A stretch of 64,000 bases of DNA, taken from contig JADHOC010000005.1 of assembly GCA_016779205.1 (NCBI GenBank), positions 1 to 64,000 of the forward strand, read 5' to 3'. Each line of letters begins with the position of its first letter. The stretch's first letter is position 1. A program made the translations under genes and the position numbers. Below are positions 1 through 13,302 of this stretch, piece by piece. The stretch comes from Planctomycetota bacterium. Lineage in GTDB: Bacteria; Planctomycetota; UBA1135; GCA-002686595. The notes beneath the pieces were generated by a model. That model saw only the letters and a program-made list of their open reading frames with translations, had not been told where the DNA came from and made no database searches.

Positions 1-605
1 CTTCGACAGCTCGTAGGTACATGGTTTCAGGTTCTATTTCACTCTCCTCAACGGAGTCCTTTTCACCTTTCGCTCGCGCTACTATTACGCTATCGGTCGT
101 CCAGGAGTACTTAGCCTTGGGGGGTGGTCCCCCCGGATTCACACCAGGTTTCCCGTGTCTGGCGCTACTCGGGATGACTACGTGAGATCACTCGCTTTCG
201 ATTACGGGGCTGTCACCCTCTGCGGCTGGCCTTCCCATGCCATTCTTCTAGCAAGTGATTTTGTAACTCACTGAGCCTTCTGAGGTCGGCTCTGTAGGTC
301 CCACAACACCCATGCAACAACGGCCTCAGCCTTACATTGCACAGGTTTAGGCTCTTCCCCGTTCGCTCGCCGCTACTGAGGGAGTAGAGGTTTCTTTCCT
401 TTCCTGCAGGTACTTAGATGTTTCAGTTCCCTGCGTTGCCCGCGCTTCCGCGCTCCCTGAAGATCAATTCAGGGGGGTTTCCCCATTCAGACATCCACGG
501 ATCAAAGCCTGCTTAGCGGCTCCCCGTGGCTTTTCGCAGCTAGGCCACGTCTTTCATCGGCTCTGGACGCCAAGGCATCCGCCATGCACCCTTCTTAGCT
601 TAACC
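1..605 (-). rRNA. 23S ribosomal RNA, 5' part (continues past the left edge)
   Basis: Read on the minus strand, the gene begins near 605 with the typical bacterial 23S start (GGTTAAGCTAAGAAGGGTGC, followed by the GATGCCTTGGC block) and runs off position 1. It is the last visible gene of a 16S, tRNA-Ile, tRNA-Ala, 23S operon. About 600 nt of domain I are present. The rest of 23S and any 5S lie outside the window. The 5' end is placed by similarity and may be off by a few bases. Confidence 0.95.
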
Positions 606-669
606 ACGCTCTTCTTTTCTTACCTTCTCGGCTTGTGTCGTTGATCGCCACGTCACGACGATCTACCTC

Positions 670-682
670 GTTTTCAAAGAAC
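670..682 (-). promoter_or_regulatory. boxA-like rRNA antitermination site before 23S
   Basis: On the minus strand this reads GTTCTTTGAAAAC, which matches the boxA core of bacterial rRNA operons (TGTTCTTTGAAAA in many Gram-positives, TGCTCTTTA in E. coli). boxA is bound by NusB/S10 to form an antitermination complex. It sits in the spacer about 65 nt upstream of the 23S 5' end. The identical 13-mer also lies in the leader before 16S at 2813-2825. This exact repetition at the two expected places is the main support. Confidence 0.7.
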
Positions 683-762
683 AACCCGCGCAACGCGTGC
701 GCGGGTCTGATCTGTCTCTCGTCTACCAGGGTGAGTGCCAGCACCTCGAGCGGCCATCCGCA

Positions 763-835
763 TGGAGGTGAACGGATTCGAACCGATGACCGCCTGGTTG
801 CAAACCAGGTGCTCTACCAACTGAGCTACACCCCC
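763..835 (-). tRNA. tRNA-Ala (anticodon TGC)
   Basis: The minus strand folds as a complete cloverleaf. The acceptor is GGGGGTG/CACCTCC with one G-U pair, the D-arm contains AGCTCAGTTGGTAGAGC, the anticodon loop is TTTGCAA (TGC), and the T-loop is GGTTCGAATCC. The discriminator is A. The next bases are TGC, so CCA is not encoded, unlike the neighbouring tRNA-Ile. It lies in the 16S-23S spacer in the usual second position. Confidence 0.95.
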
Positions 836-893
836 GTGTGCGGTCCAGCCTGCCGGGCGTCCGTCGGGACTCGAGGAGGGGCTGCAGGGGGAA

Positions 894-970
894 TGGTGGG
901 CCTGACAGGATTCGAACCTGTGACCTCTCGCTTATCAGGCGAACGCTCTAACCAACTGAGCTACAGGCCC
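894..970 (-). tRNA. tRNA-Ile (anticodon GAT)
   Basis: The minus strand gives acceptor GGGCCTG/CAGGCCC, the D-loop AGCTCAGTTGGTTAGAGC, anticodon loop CTGATAA (GAT) and T-loop GGTTCGAATCC. The gene ends in ACCA, so the CCA tail is encoded here. It lies just downstream of 16S and upstream of tRNA-Ala, the classical bacterial spacer order. Confidence 0.96.
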
Positions 971-1155
971 GTGATCGGTACACGCAGGTCGTGAGACCTC
1001 CTGTCGGGCGGACCTCCGTCCGGTCCCGGTGGGGATGAGAGATAGGGTGACCTTTGTCCGCTCGTAGCGAGCCTATGGTTGCCACTCGAGTCGCGGATCG
1101 GCTTCCCGACTTGCGCCGGTCAGCCTCCCCTCGAAACGAGCGTCTAACTAGTCCG

Positions 1156-2712
<1,557 letters not shown>

Positions 2713-2812
2713 AGTTTAATTTGGCTTTGTGATTTGGAGTCTGACCAGCTGCCACGCCGAAGCGAAGCAAGCCGTGTCAGACACGCTCGCACTCAAATTC
2801 AAGAGTCACCCT

Positions 2813-2825
2813 GTTTTCAAAGAAC
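2813..2825 (-). promoter_or_regulatory. boxA-like rRNA antitermination site in the 16S leader
   Basis: The minus strand reads GTTCTTTGAAAAC, identical to the spacer copy at 670-682, about 100 nt upstream of the 16S 5' end. Position and sequence fit a NusB/S10 boxA element in the rRNA leader. Confidence 0.7.
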
Positions 2826-3072
2826 CGCTGTCAGCCTCGCTGAGGCTGCCCGTACCCCCGCCCCAGTGCTGGGACGCCCGCTTCGGGGTTCGAAGCGGAG
2901 CGCTCCGTGGACGCTGGCGAGCGGTGCTTGCCAGGGCCGCGCGGAGCGCCGTGCGGTGCCCGAGGAGCGCTTGGCGCCCTGTCGGGAGGGGGAATCATAG
3001 GGATCCGCCTCCCACCGTCAACGCTCGCGTTCGGAAAAGGCCTCGATGTGGGGCGCCAGGACCTTAAGTCGC

Positions 3073-3101
3073 TGCATAGGAGAGGCTTAGGGCGCGTGAA
3101 A
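3073..3101 (-). promoter_or_regulatory. Candidate rRNA operon promoter
   Basis: On the minus strand TTTCAC (3101-3096) is followed after 17 nt by TATGCA (3078-3073). This is a reasonable housekeeping-type -35/-10 pair about 360 nt upstream of 16S and upstream of the leader boxA. In this G+C-rich region it is the best-spaced pair I found. Nothing confirms it, and other promoters further upstream are possible. Confidence 0.3.
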
Positions 3102-3250
3102 TACCTTGAGGATCCGTGCAAGATCGCGCTGGGAGCGACCACGCGGCCGTTTCGGCGGGAGAGTTGGGGCTGGGGTGGCCCAAGACCCCTCGAGCGGGTG
3201 CCCTCTGGGGGTGAACGCGGGCTGTCAGCGCGGCCTCTCGCGTCGCACGG

Positions 3251-3276
3251 ATGGCGCCATTCGCCGAATAGGCGCC
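3251..3276. repeat. Hairpin repeat element, copy A, upstream of rRNA operon
   Basis: This 26-nt element has self-complementary GGCGCC arms around ATTC-GCC-GAAT, giving an outer 6-bp stem and an inner 4-bp stem. It matches copy B at 3462 in about 22 of 26 positions. The differences largely keep the stems pairable, which suggests the structure is conserved. Function is unknown. Confidence 0.6.
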
Positions 3277-3461
3277 GGTCTGCGGGGTTATTCGCTCACT
3301 GCCCTCAACGCGCTTTCGCGAGCAGCTTCGAGCCCGGATCCCCTGGCCTCGGCCCGGGGCTCCCGAGGCGGCGTCCAGGCATTGGACGCTCTGGGCTCGG
3401 GCGGTTGCCGCTGCATGTCGGTCGTCTGTGGGATGCCCGTCGCCGCTCCGGATGTCGGCCC

Positions 3462-3489
3462 ATGGCCCCATTCCCCGAATAGAGGCCAT
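3462..3489. repeat. Hairpin repeat element, copy B, upstream of rRNA operon
   Basis: Outer arms ATGGCC/GGCCAT enclose an inner ATTC-CCC-GAAT hairpin. It shares the core CCATTCnCCGAATAG with copy A, about 210 bp away. The outer stem sequence differs from copy A (GGCC instead of GGCGCC) but still pairs. Confidence 0.6.
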
Positions 3490-4182
3490 GATCGGGCGGT
3501 ATCGGGCTTTGGGGACCGGCGAAAGGAGACTCAGTGGAGCGCCTGGGCGCGCGTTGGTGGGCGGTCTCCACCGGATGCGGAGGGGTTCTTGCCCCTGGGC
3601 GGTCGAGGGGCGATGCGGATCCCGCACCAGCCCCGTCGCCCGCAGCCTCGCCCGTCGCGGCGTTTCCCCCACCTCGTGTCCCTTCCGCCGGCTCACGTTC
3701 TCCTGCCCTCCTGCCCGAGCCCTTGGGGTGGCGGGGCTCCGACCGGGTGCAGGATCAGTCCCGCAGCTCGAGCCCCCCCCGCACGCCGTCCCCACCGGGA
3801 CCCGTGGATCGCCCCTGGCCCCGCCGCGGCCCCGCGCTGGTACCGAACGCCTCCATTCCCCGCATCCCATCGATCCGCACGCGCCGGCCGGCGCCTTCAC
3901 CCAGCAACGGTCCTCGGTTCCCAAGGCCCGGCCAGCACGGGACGAGTTCCACGTTCTCGTGACCAGGTCTGCCGCTCCCCGCAGCTCCGGCGCGGTCCAC
4001 GAACGGCAACCGCGGCAAGGGCGTTCCAACAGGACCCGCCGTCTCGCCCCGCGCTCGGATGCGGAGAGGCCCGCTCCAGGGAAGGAGGAGAGCTCGTGCC
4101 TTGCCGGACCGGCCGGGTCGGCCGAGGGGGCTTACAGATCACCGACTCGCCTCGTCGCACCGAGGGACCTCAACTGGAAGCG

Positions 4183-4236
4183 GCCCCGTCTGCGCAGGGG
4201 GCCCTGTCCGCGCTGATGGCCCCGTCTGCGCTGATG
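4183..4236. repeat. Three degenerate 18-bp tandem units
   Basis: Three consecutive 18-mers are visible: GCCCCGTCTGCGCAGGGG, GCCCTGTCCGCGCTGATG and GCCCCGTCTGCGCTGATG. Units two and three differ at two positions. They lie in the non-coding upstream region of the rRNA operon. No function can be assigned. Confidence 0.6.
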
Positions 4237-4768
4237 GAAACGCTGCGCAGGAGGCAGAGGATCAGTCCACAGGCGCACGCTCCGGGACCCTCGAGGAGCG
4301 CGAGGGCTCCCCTCCCCCACCGATCAGACTGGACGCCACATCAGGGCGTGGTCCGCCCCACCCGCTCGGCCGCTCGCGGTCACGGGATCGGGCGGACGCC
4401 GATGCTGTCCCGCCCCCCCTGACCGCGGCCAGGGCCTTGCCCCCCGCCTGCTGATCCCGCAGCCACGCAAGCCTCGGTGGCCGTTACGCACCAGCGAGCA
4501 CCGTGCAACCGTTCCGCCCTGTCGGCCTGAACGATCTGCCACCGAGACGCCCTCCCGGAGCGCTCAGAGACCTCGGCCGTGAACCGACAGCCTCCTCCCT
4601 GGTCGCGGCGCAGAGAGCCCGCTTCCCACCCACCGAGGCTCACCCCCGGGGCGCCCTAGATCGTCGCAGCGAGCCGACAGAGCCGGGGACTCCGCCTTGT
4701 CCGCCCGGTGCCCTCCGAACCGCGGTCCCCGCGCCCCTCCCGCTGGAGGGGCGCGGAGCCCAGACCTG

Positions 4769-6214
4769 TCAGCGCTGGATGATGACCTCGGCCCCGCGGG
4801 GGAGGATCTCGAACAGCTCGTTCACGTCGTCGTTTCGCATCCGGATGCAGCCGAGGCTCACCTCACCGCCCACCCCGCTGGGGTCGGACGTGCCGTGGAT
4901 GCCATAGGAGCTCTTCTGGCCGTCCCTGAGCAACGCCAGCCAACGGCTGCCGAGGGGGTTCTCCGGGTGACCGTAGGGGAGCCCCTTGGTGGACAGCGGC
5001 GGGCGCTCGATCTTGTCGCCGATGGTGAAGGTCCCCAGCGGGGTCTCGTGCCCTGCCTTACCGATCCCGCAGTCCCACACCTGAACGACCTCATCGCCGT
5101 GTCGATAGAGGACCGCGCGCGCGTCCAGGTCGACGATCACGTTCGCCCGGTCCGTGGGGATCCTCAGCACGTCACCTGGATGGTGATAGCGGCCCACGAG
5201 ACCGTTCGTCGCCTCGATCAGGCCCGTGCAGATCAGGAGGTCGGAGCGCTGGCGGAGCGCCCGCTTCCGGATGTCCGTGAGGTACTCACCCGGACCCACC
5301 GTCACGTCATAGGAGGGCCAGTTCCCCCCCTTCGCCATGCGGTGGTTGCCCTGCGCCTGCTTCAGCGTGGCGCCCCAGCTGAGGATCGCCTCACGGTGCG
5401 GCGCCCAGGGCGCCCGCAATTCCATCTGGATGAGATCCGACCACGCCACCGCCGAGCGGCCGTACTGCCGCACCTCCATCAGGCTCCTCGCCTCGTCTCC
5501 CAGCAGGATCATCTGCATCGAGAGCGCGAGGGGCTCGATGCGGCCCGAGGATGCCACCCGCGGAACGGCGCGGTTCCCCGGAGGATCGATCGCCGCGGCA
5601 AGCAGGGCCAGCTGGGTACTGGAGACTCCGTCCTGCCCCCGGATGGCGTCGAAGCGTTGCTGCGCGGCGTCCACCTTGCCGATGAGCGCCTCCCAGAAGC
5701 CCCCGACGAGCTGTTGCCGGGCGGCTGGCATCTCGGTCCCCGCTCCCTCCGTCATGTAGGCGCCGAGGGCGGACGGCTCCTCGGTGATCCAGGCCTCCAG
5801 GAGGATCTGCGCGAGCTCCTCGGAGCCGGAGTCGCTCACGTCGAAGCCCAGGGCCCCGCCCACGGTGGGCTCATCGGCGGCGCGCCGCGAGTCAGCAAAG
5901 CTCCCCGGTGTGGGAGGCTCCGGACGCTGCAATGGCGCGGCCGGCTCGATCGAACGCTCGATAGGCGCGGGCTCCGGCTCCACGGACGCCTGCGGGTCCA
6001 CGGCCGGGGCGATGTCGGCGGGCGGAGGCGTGTAAGGCCGCTCCGCGTCCTCGGTGGGGATCCCGCCCTCCGGCTCGGCGTCGCCGATGCCGCCCTCATC
6101 GAACTCGCCGGCGCGGACCTCCGCCACGTCAGCGGCGTCGACCTTGCTGCCCTCGGTGCTCAGTCCAATCCAGATCAGAATCGCCCCTAGGGCGACCACG
6201 ACGAAACCTCTCAC
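4769..6214 (-). CDS. L,D-transpeptidase (YkuD domain) with LysM-like domain
   Basis: This 481-aa protein likely makes or remodels non-classical peptidoglycan cross-links, or attaches proteins to peptidoglycan, in the periplasm. Residues 2-20 form an N-terminal membrane anchor or signal. Next come an acidic/proline-rich linker, a helical region of about 200 aa, a LysM-like segment near 310-360 (ending in GDVLRIPT), and a C-terminal YkuD domain. The YkuD catalytic signature is complete: H440 in YGIHGTSD and C456 in SLGCIRMRNDDV. The start is GTG with GGAGG about 10 nt upstream. It is the last gene of the minus-strand array, about 420 nt after ileS. A catalytic peptidoglycan enzyme fits the current view that planctomycetes have a wall. 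Confidence 0.88.
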   Translation of the reverse strand: MRGFVVVALGAILIWIGLSTEGSKVDAADVAEVRAGEFDEGGIGDAEPEGGIPTEDAERPYTPPPADIAPAVDPQASVEPEPAPIERSIEPAAPLQRPEPPTPGSFADSRRAADEPTVGGALGFDVSDSGSEELAQILLEAWITEEPSALGAYMTEGAGTEMPAARQQLVGGFWEALIGKVDAAQQRFDAIRGQDGVSSTQLALLAAAIDPPGNRAVPRVASSGRIEPLALSMQMILLGDEARSLMEVRQYGRSAVAWSDLIQMELRAPWAPHREAILSWGATLKQAQGNHRMAKGGNWPSYDVTVGPGEYLTDIRKRALRQRSDLLICTGLIEATNGLVGRYHHPGDVLRIPTDRANVIVDLDARAVLYRHGDEVVQVWDCGIGKAGHETPLGTFTIGDKIERPPLSTKGLPYGHPENPLGSRWLALLRDGQKSSYGIHGTSDPSGVGGEVSLGCIRMRNDDVNELFEILPRGAEVIIQR

Positions 6215-6637
6215 GGTCGGTTCCCCTCCAGCCGTTGATGAAAGTGGTGCAGTGTCACGGGCCAGCCCACTGCGGGCGAGCCTGCTTCGCGCCCGATCCT
6301 ATCGAGCCCAGGCGGCCCGTTCGAGCCTCCTCCACCGTCTGTGCTCCCGCGCGGTGCTCAGCGCGGTGCGCTGCCGCGGTCACCGCCAACCGCGCACCCG
6401 GGAAGGGGGTAACTCGGGGGGCCCCAGCACTGCCGTGCTCGAGATCGGCCCTGGAACCATCCGATTCCAAGGTGGGCCGGGCCCGACGTGATGCTTGTCA
6501 CGTCCGCAACCGTTCGTGGCCCATGTGTCGATTATTCGGCTCCGGGGCTCATTGACGAGTTCACCTGCGGCGCCAGGGACACCCCCGAGCCACGAAAGTA
6601 GCACCCGGGGGCGGCCGTCACAACGCACGACCTCGGG
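6215..6637. other. Intergenic region between ileS and the L,D-transpeptidase gene
   Basis: There is no convincing gene. Short frames on both strands lack motifs. A small perfect hairpin (AGCAC-TGCC-GTGCT, 6426-6439) is the only local structure seen. A promoter for the transpeptidase is expected here, but none can be named with confidence. Confidence 0.5.
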
Positions 6638-9850
<3,213 letters not shown>

Positions 9851-9861
9851 GGCTGCGGCGG

Positions 9862-9867
9862 AGCATA
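9862..9867 (-). promoter_or_regulatory. Possible -10 element before ileS
   Basis: The minus strand reads TATGCT 11 nt upstream of the ileS ATG, inside the short lpxA-ileS gap. It fits the TAnnnT pattern seen before other genes in this window and would give a leader of only about 4-5 nt. No -35 match was found, so support is weak. Confidence 0.3.
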
Positions 9868-9886
9868 ACGACCCCGGGCCCGTGGG

Positions 9887-10750
9887 TCAGTTCTCGAAGC
9901 CCGGCACGCTCATCTCGCGCATGAGCTTGCGCCCGACCTCCATGAAGTCGTCGCGCTGCCCCTCCCGGACGCGGCCCCGCAGGGCCCCCTCCATCTGGCT
10001 CATGGCGGCGACCAGCCGCTGGACGAGCTCGGAGTCATGGTCCTCACCGCGCATCTTCTCGAGGACCGCGCTCTGGGGTTCGTCTCCGCGGAAGATCCGC
10101 TTGTAGGCCCCACGGAGCGCCATCTGGTCCTCCTCCTCGACGCCGCCACGGGCGAGGCCCACGGCGTTGACGCCCCGGACACGGCCCTCGTGCCCCTCGA
10201 TGATCATGTAGGGCGGCACGTCCCGGGCGAGGCGCGTCATCCCCGCCAGGAAGGCGAACTCACCGATCGAGACGAAGTGCACGATGCCGCACATCCCGGA
10301 GAGGTTGGCGTTCCGGCCGACCTTGACGTGGCCCGCCAGTCCGGTGCTGTTCGAGAGGACGATGTTGTCCTCCAGCTCGCAGTCGTGGGCCACGTGGCAG
10401 CAGGCCATGATCAGGTTGTCCGACCCGACCCGCGTCACGCCGCCGCCCTTCACGGTCCCGCGGTTGATGCTGACGAACTCCCGGATCGTGTTCCGGTCGC
10501 CGATCTCGAGCATCGTGGGCTCCCCGCGGTACGACAGGTCCTGGGGCGCCGCGCCGAGGCTCGCCTGGCCGACGATGACGTTGTCCTCGCCGATGGTGGT
10601 GTGTCCGTCGACGACGACCAGCGGGCCGATCCGCGTGCGGTCACCGATCCGCACGTGGGGGCCGACGATGGCCGAGGGGCCGATCACGACGTCGTCGCCG
10701 AGCTCGGCGCCGTCCGCGATCTGAGCGGTGGGGTGAATCTGCTGAGACAT
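9887..10750 (-). CDS. lpxA: UDP-N-acetylglucosamine acyltransferase
   Basis: This 287-aa cytosolic trimer performs the first step of lipid A synthesis, O-acylating UDP-GlcNAc from acyl-ACP. The first 190 residues are left-handed beta-helix hexapeptide repeats (IADGAELGDDVVIGPSAIVG and similar). The catalytic His is H122 in CHVAHDC, equivalent to E. coli H125. Family hallmarks SINRGT and LAGHVKVG are present, and a helical C-terminal domain follows. It lies 19 nt after lpxC-fabZ in the order lpxD, lpxC-fabZ, lpxA. LpxB is not adjacent. Confidence 0.96.
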   Translation of the reverse strand: MSQQIHPTAQIADGAELGDDVVIGPSAIVGPHVRIGDRTRIGPLVVVDGHTTIGEDNVIVGQASLGAAPQDLSYRGEPTMLEIGDRNTIREFVSINRGTVKGGGVTRVGSDNLIMACCHVAHDCELEDNIVLSNSTGLAGHVKVGRNANLSGMCGIVHFVSIGEFAFLAGMTRLARDVPPYMIIEGHEGRVRGVNAVGLARGGVEEEDQMALRGAYKRIFRGDEPQSAVLEKMRGEDHDSELVQRLVAAMSQMEGALRGRVREGQRDDFMEVGRKLMREMSVPGFEN

Positions 10751-10769
10751 GGGCTGCGACGACTCTCCG

Positions 10770-12062
10770 TCAGGCCTCCAGCATGGTGAACATGAGCTCG
10801 GCCTCGCAGACGGGCCTTCCCGCCACGGAGCCTGAGCCGCGGACCTTGATCGTGTCCCCCTTGATCCGGACCGTCTCCACCTCCAGGCGGAGCTGGTCCC
10901 CCGGGGTCACGCCGCCCCGCAGCTTGACCTTGTCCATGGACCAGAGGACGGCTAGCTTGCCGCTGAATTCGAGCTTGCGCAGGAGCAGCATCCCCGAGAG
11001 CTGGGCCATCGCCTCGAGCTGGAGGACGCCGGGCATGAGCGGGATGTCAGGGAAGTGCCCCTGGAAGAACGGCTCGTTGATCGTGACGTTCTTGATGCCG
11101 ACCGCGCGCTGGAAGCCCTGGACCTCGATCACCCGGTCGATCAGCAGGAACGGGTAGCGGTGCGGGAGCTGCTCGAGGATGCGCCGGATGTCCATCCCCG
11201 ACTCGCGCTCCACGAGCCCGCTGGTCTCCTTGGCCTCGATGATGGCGAGGAGCCGTCGGACGAGCTCCGCGTTGGTGGCGTGGCCGCTCCGGGTCGCGAT
11301 GACGTGGGCGATCAGGTCCGAGCCAAGGAGGGAGAGGTCCCCCACGAGGTCGAGCATCTTGTGCCGCACCGGCTCGCCGACCATGCGCAGCTCGGTGTCC
11401 GGGTCGCCCAGCACCACGGTGTTGTCCCGCGTCGCGCCCTTCCCGAGGCCCGCCGCCTGGAGCGCCTCGACCTCGGAGGCGAGGCAGAAGGTCCGAGCCG
11501 AGGCGATCTCCGACTTGAAGGTCTCGGCGTCGATATCGAACTGGTAGCTGCCCGAGTCCACGCCCGGCTCCTCGAAGGAGGCCACGTATTGGAGGGTGAG
11601 GACGTCCTTGTCCGTCGGGAGCGCCACGAGGGTCGCGTTCCCATCTCGCACGAAGACGGGCTCCTCCAGCCGGAAGACCTTCGCCTCGGGCTTCTGCTCC
11701 ACGAGCCCGCCGCTCTCCAGCAGCTCGACGAACGGCATGGCGCTGCCGTCCACGCCTGGGAACTCGGACCCGGACATCTCCACGCGGAGGTTGTCCACGC
11801 CGAGCCCCTTGCAGGCCGCGAGGAAGTGCTCGACGGTCTCGACCTCGACCCGGTCCCGCACGAGGCGCGTCCGGCGGTCCTTGGGCGACTGGTTCCCGAT
11901 GAGCGCCGGCACCGAGGGCGCGTCCTCGATGTCCGTCCGCACGAACTCGATCCCGTGGTCAGGCGGCGCCGGCGCCACCCGGACCCGGGTCTCTTCCCCT
12001 GTATGCAGCCCGACCCCGGTCACCTCGACCGGAGTACGGAGCGTGTGCTGCCTGCGACTCAT
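10770..12062 (-). CDS. lpxC-fabZ: Bifunctional UDP-3-O-acyl-GlcNAc deacetylase / beta-hydroxyacyl-ACP dehydratase
   Basis: This 430-aa fusion carries two enzymes. Residues 1-285 are LpxC, the Zn-dependent deacetylase that commits flux to lipid A, with ligands H79 (TVEHFLAA), H234 and D238 (RHKMLDLVGDL), E78, and H261 in TRSGHATN. Residues 292-430 are FabZ, the hot-dog-fold dehydratase of fatty acid elongation, with PHRYPFLLIDRV and the catalytic pair H336 and E350 (QGHFPDIPLMPGVLQLEAMAQ region). Such fusions are known in Bacteroidetes, Chlorobi and planctomycetes. The ATG overlaps the lpxD stop as ATGA, so translation is probably coupled. Both active sites look intact. Confidence 0.96.
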   Translation of the reverse strand: MSRRQHTLRTPVEVTGVGLHTGEETRVRVAPAPPDHGIEFVRTDIEDAPSVPALIGNQSPKDRRTRLVRDRVEVETVEHFLAACKGLGVDNLRVEMSGSEFPGVDGSAMPFVELLESGGLVEQKPEAKVFRLEEPVFVRDGNATLVALPTDKDVLTLQYVASFEEPGVDSGSYQFDIDAETFKSEIASARTFCLASEVEALQAAGLGKGATRDNTVVLGDPDTELRMVGEPVRHKMLDLVGDLSLLGSDLIAHVIATRSGHATNAELVRRLLAIIEAKETSGLVERESGMDIRRILEQLPHRYPFLLIDRVIEVQGFQRAVGIKNVTINEPFFQGHFPDIPLMPGVLQLEAMAQLSGMLLLRKLEFSGKLAVLWSMDKVKLRGGVTPGDQLRLEVETVRIKGDTIKVRGSGSVAGRPVCEAELMFTMLEA

Positions 12063-13177
12063 GAGCTCTGGATCTCCTCGGGGGGAGTGTCGTCGATGTC
12101 AGCGCCCGGTGCACCCTCACCTGCCGATTCCAGTCTCGCCAGGGCGGATTCGAGCCTCGCCCTGAGCTCCTCGACCTCGCTGCGGAGCTCCTCGACCTCC
12201 CCCGGGATGCGCTCGGCGCGGGCGATGGCGCGCAGGCGCGACCGCCGGGGCCCTGCGGGATATCCGTAGAACTGGCCCCCGGCGGGCAGGTCCTTGGTCA
12301 CGCCGGACTTGGCGGCGACCTGGACCCCGTCGCCAATGGAGAGGTGACCGGCCACCCCCACCTGCCCGGCGAGGATGACGCCATTCCCGATCGAAGTGGA
12401 GCCAGCGATCCCGACCTGGGCGAGCAGCAGCGAGTGCTTGCCCACCTGAACGTTGTGGCCCACGTGGACGAGGTTGTCGACCCGGCAGCCCTCCTCCAGG
12501 ACCGTGGACCCGAAGCGCGCGCAGTCGACGGTGACCCCCGCGCCGATCTCGACGTCGTCGCCAAGGACGACGTTCCCGACCTGGGGGGTCTTGGCCCACC
12601 GGGTCCCGTCGAACAGGAACCCGAAGCCGTCGGAGCCGAGAACGGTGCCACTGTGGACCACGCAGCGCTCCCCGACCCTCGTGTAGGGATAGAGCACGAC
12701 GTTGGCGTGGATTTCCGTGCCCTCACCGAGCTCGGAGCGTGCGCCCACGCGCACTCCAGCGTGGAGCACAACCTCACGGCCGATGACGGCGCCGGGGCCG
12801 ATGCTCACCAGGGGTCCGACCCGCACGCCCTCCCCGAGCTCGGCGCTGGGGTCGACAACCGCGCTGGGGTCGACCCCGACCGGGATGGGCGGGACCTTCG
12901 GGGCGAAGGCGAGGATGACCTTGGTGAAGGCCCTCTCGGGGTCGTCACACCGGAGGACCGCAAGGTCCTGCCGCTCGACGACCGCGTCACGGGAGACGAC
13001 GACCGCGCTGGCGGAGGTGGTCTCCAGCTGTGGGGCGTAGGAGGCCTGGGTGAGGAAAGAGATCTGCCCCTCGCCTGCGTCCGCCAGCCCGCAGGGGCCG
13101 GTGATCTCCACGGAGCCGTCCCCTTCCAGCTCGGCGCCGCACAGCGCGGCGATTTCGTCCAGGGTACGTGCACTCAT
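12059..13177 (-). CDS. lpxD: UDP-3-O-(acyl)-glucosamine N-acyltransferase
   Basis: This 372-aa enzyme is the third step of lipid A synthesis, N-acylating UDP-3-O-acyl-GlcN. The N-terminal uridine-binding domain (about 1-100, with ISFLTQASYAPQL) is followed by left-handed beta-helix repeats. The catalytic His is H241 in VHVGHNVQVG. The C-terminal helix (about 318-350, EVEELRSEVEELRARLE) is a longer coiled coil than usual and ends in an acidic tail. It overlaps lpxC-fabZ by 4 nt. The usual skp/ompH gene between bamA and lpxD is absent; only 125 nt separate them. Confidence 0.96.
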   Translation of the reverse strand: MSARTLDEIAALCGAELEGDGSVEITGPCGLADAGEGQISFLTQASYAPQLETTSASAVVVSRDAVVERQDLAVLRCDDPERAFTKVILAFAPKVPPIPVGVDPSAVVDPSAELGEGVRVGPLVSIGPGAVIGREVVLHAGVRVGARSELGEGTEIHANVVLYPYTRVGERCVVHSGTVLGSDGFGFLFDGTRWAKTPQVGNVVLGDDVEIGAGVTVDCARFGSTVLEEGCRVDNLVHVGHNVQVGKHSLLLAQVGIAGSTSIGNGVILAGQVGVAGHLSIGDGVQVAAKSGVTKDLPAGGQFYGYPAGPRRSRLRAIARAERIPGEVEELRSEVEELRARLESALARLESAGEGAPGADIDDTPPEEIQSS

Positions 13178-13302
13178 GAGACGCGGGGTCAGGGCTGGGC
13201 TCCGGGCTCCTGGGGCGGGACCTCGGGGCGCAGAGGTTGCCCCCCGGGGCCCGACAAGTCAAACCGGCCCGCCTCGGTCGCCCCATGAACGGGACGGGAC
13301 GC

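Larger units (their letters stand above)
2713..4766. other. 2-kb non-coding stretch: rRNA leader, promoter zone and upstream DNA
   Basis: Between 16S and the L,D-transpeptidase I see no convincing protein gene. Open frames of up to about 440 codons exist on both strands, but they overlap one another, are rich in Arg/Pro/Gly/Ser, show no domain or motif, and reflect the scarcity of stop codons at this G+C. The stretch holds the boxA, the candidate promoter, the two hairpin repeats and a short tandem repeat, each listed separately. The part beyond about 3500 has no recognised role. Confidence 0.6.

Noticed and set aside
56..994. Short open frames inside the rRNA/tRNA region
   Set aside because: They lie over rRNA, spacer tRNAs and boxA, so they are not protein genes.
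3064..4422. Overlapping long open frames on both strands (about 320 and 440 codons) upstream of the rRNA operon
   Set aside because: They overlap each other in opposite directions, have a random Arg/Pro/Gly/Ser-rich composition, no motifs and no ribosome binding sites; this is expected from high G+C.
4697..6190. 497-codon plus-strand frame opposite the L,D-transpeptidase
   Set aside because: The minus frame carries an intact YkuD catalytic motif; the plus frame has no features.
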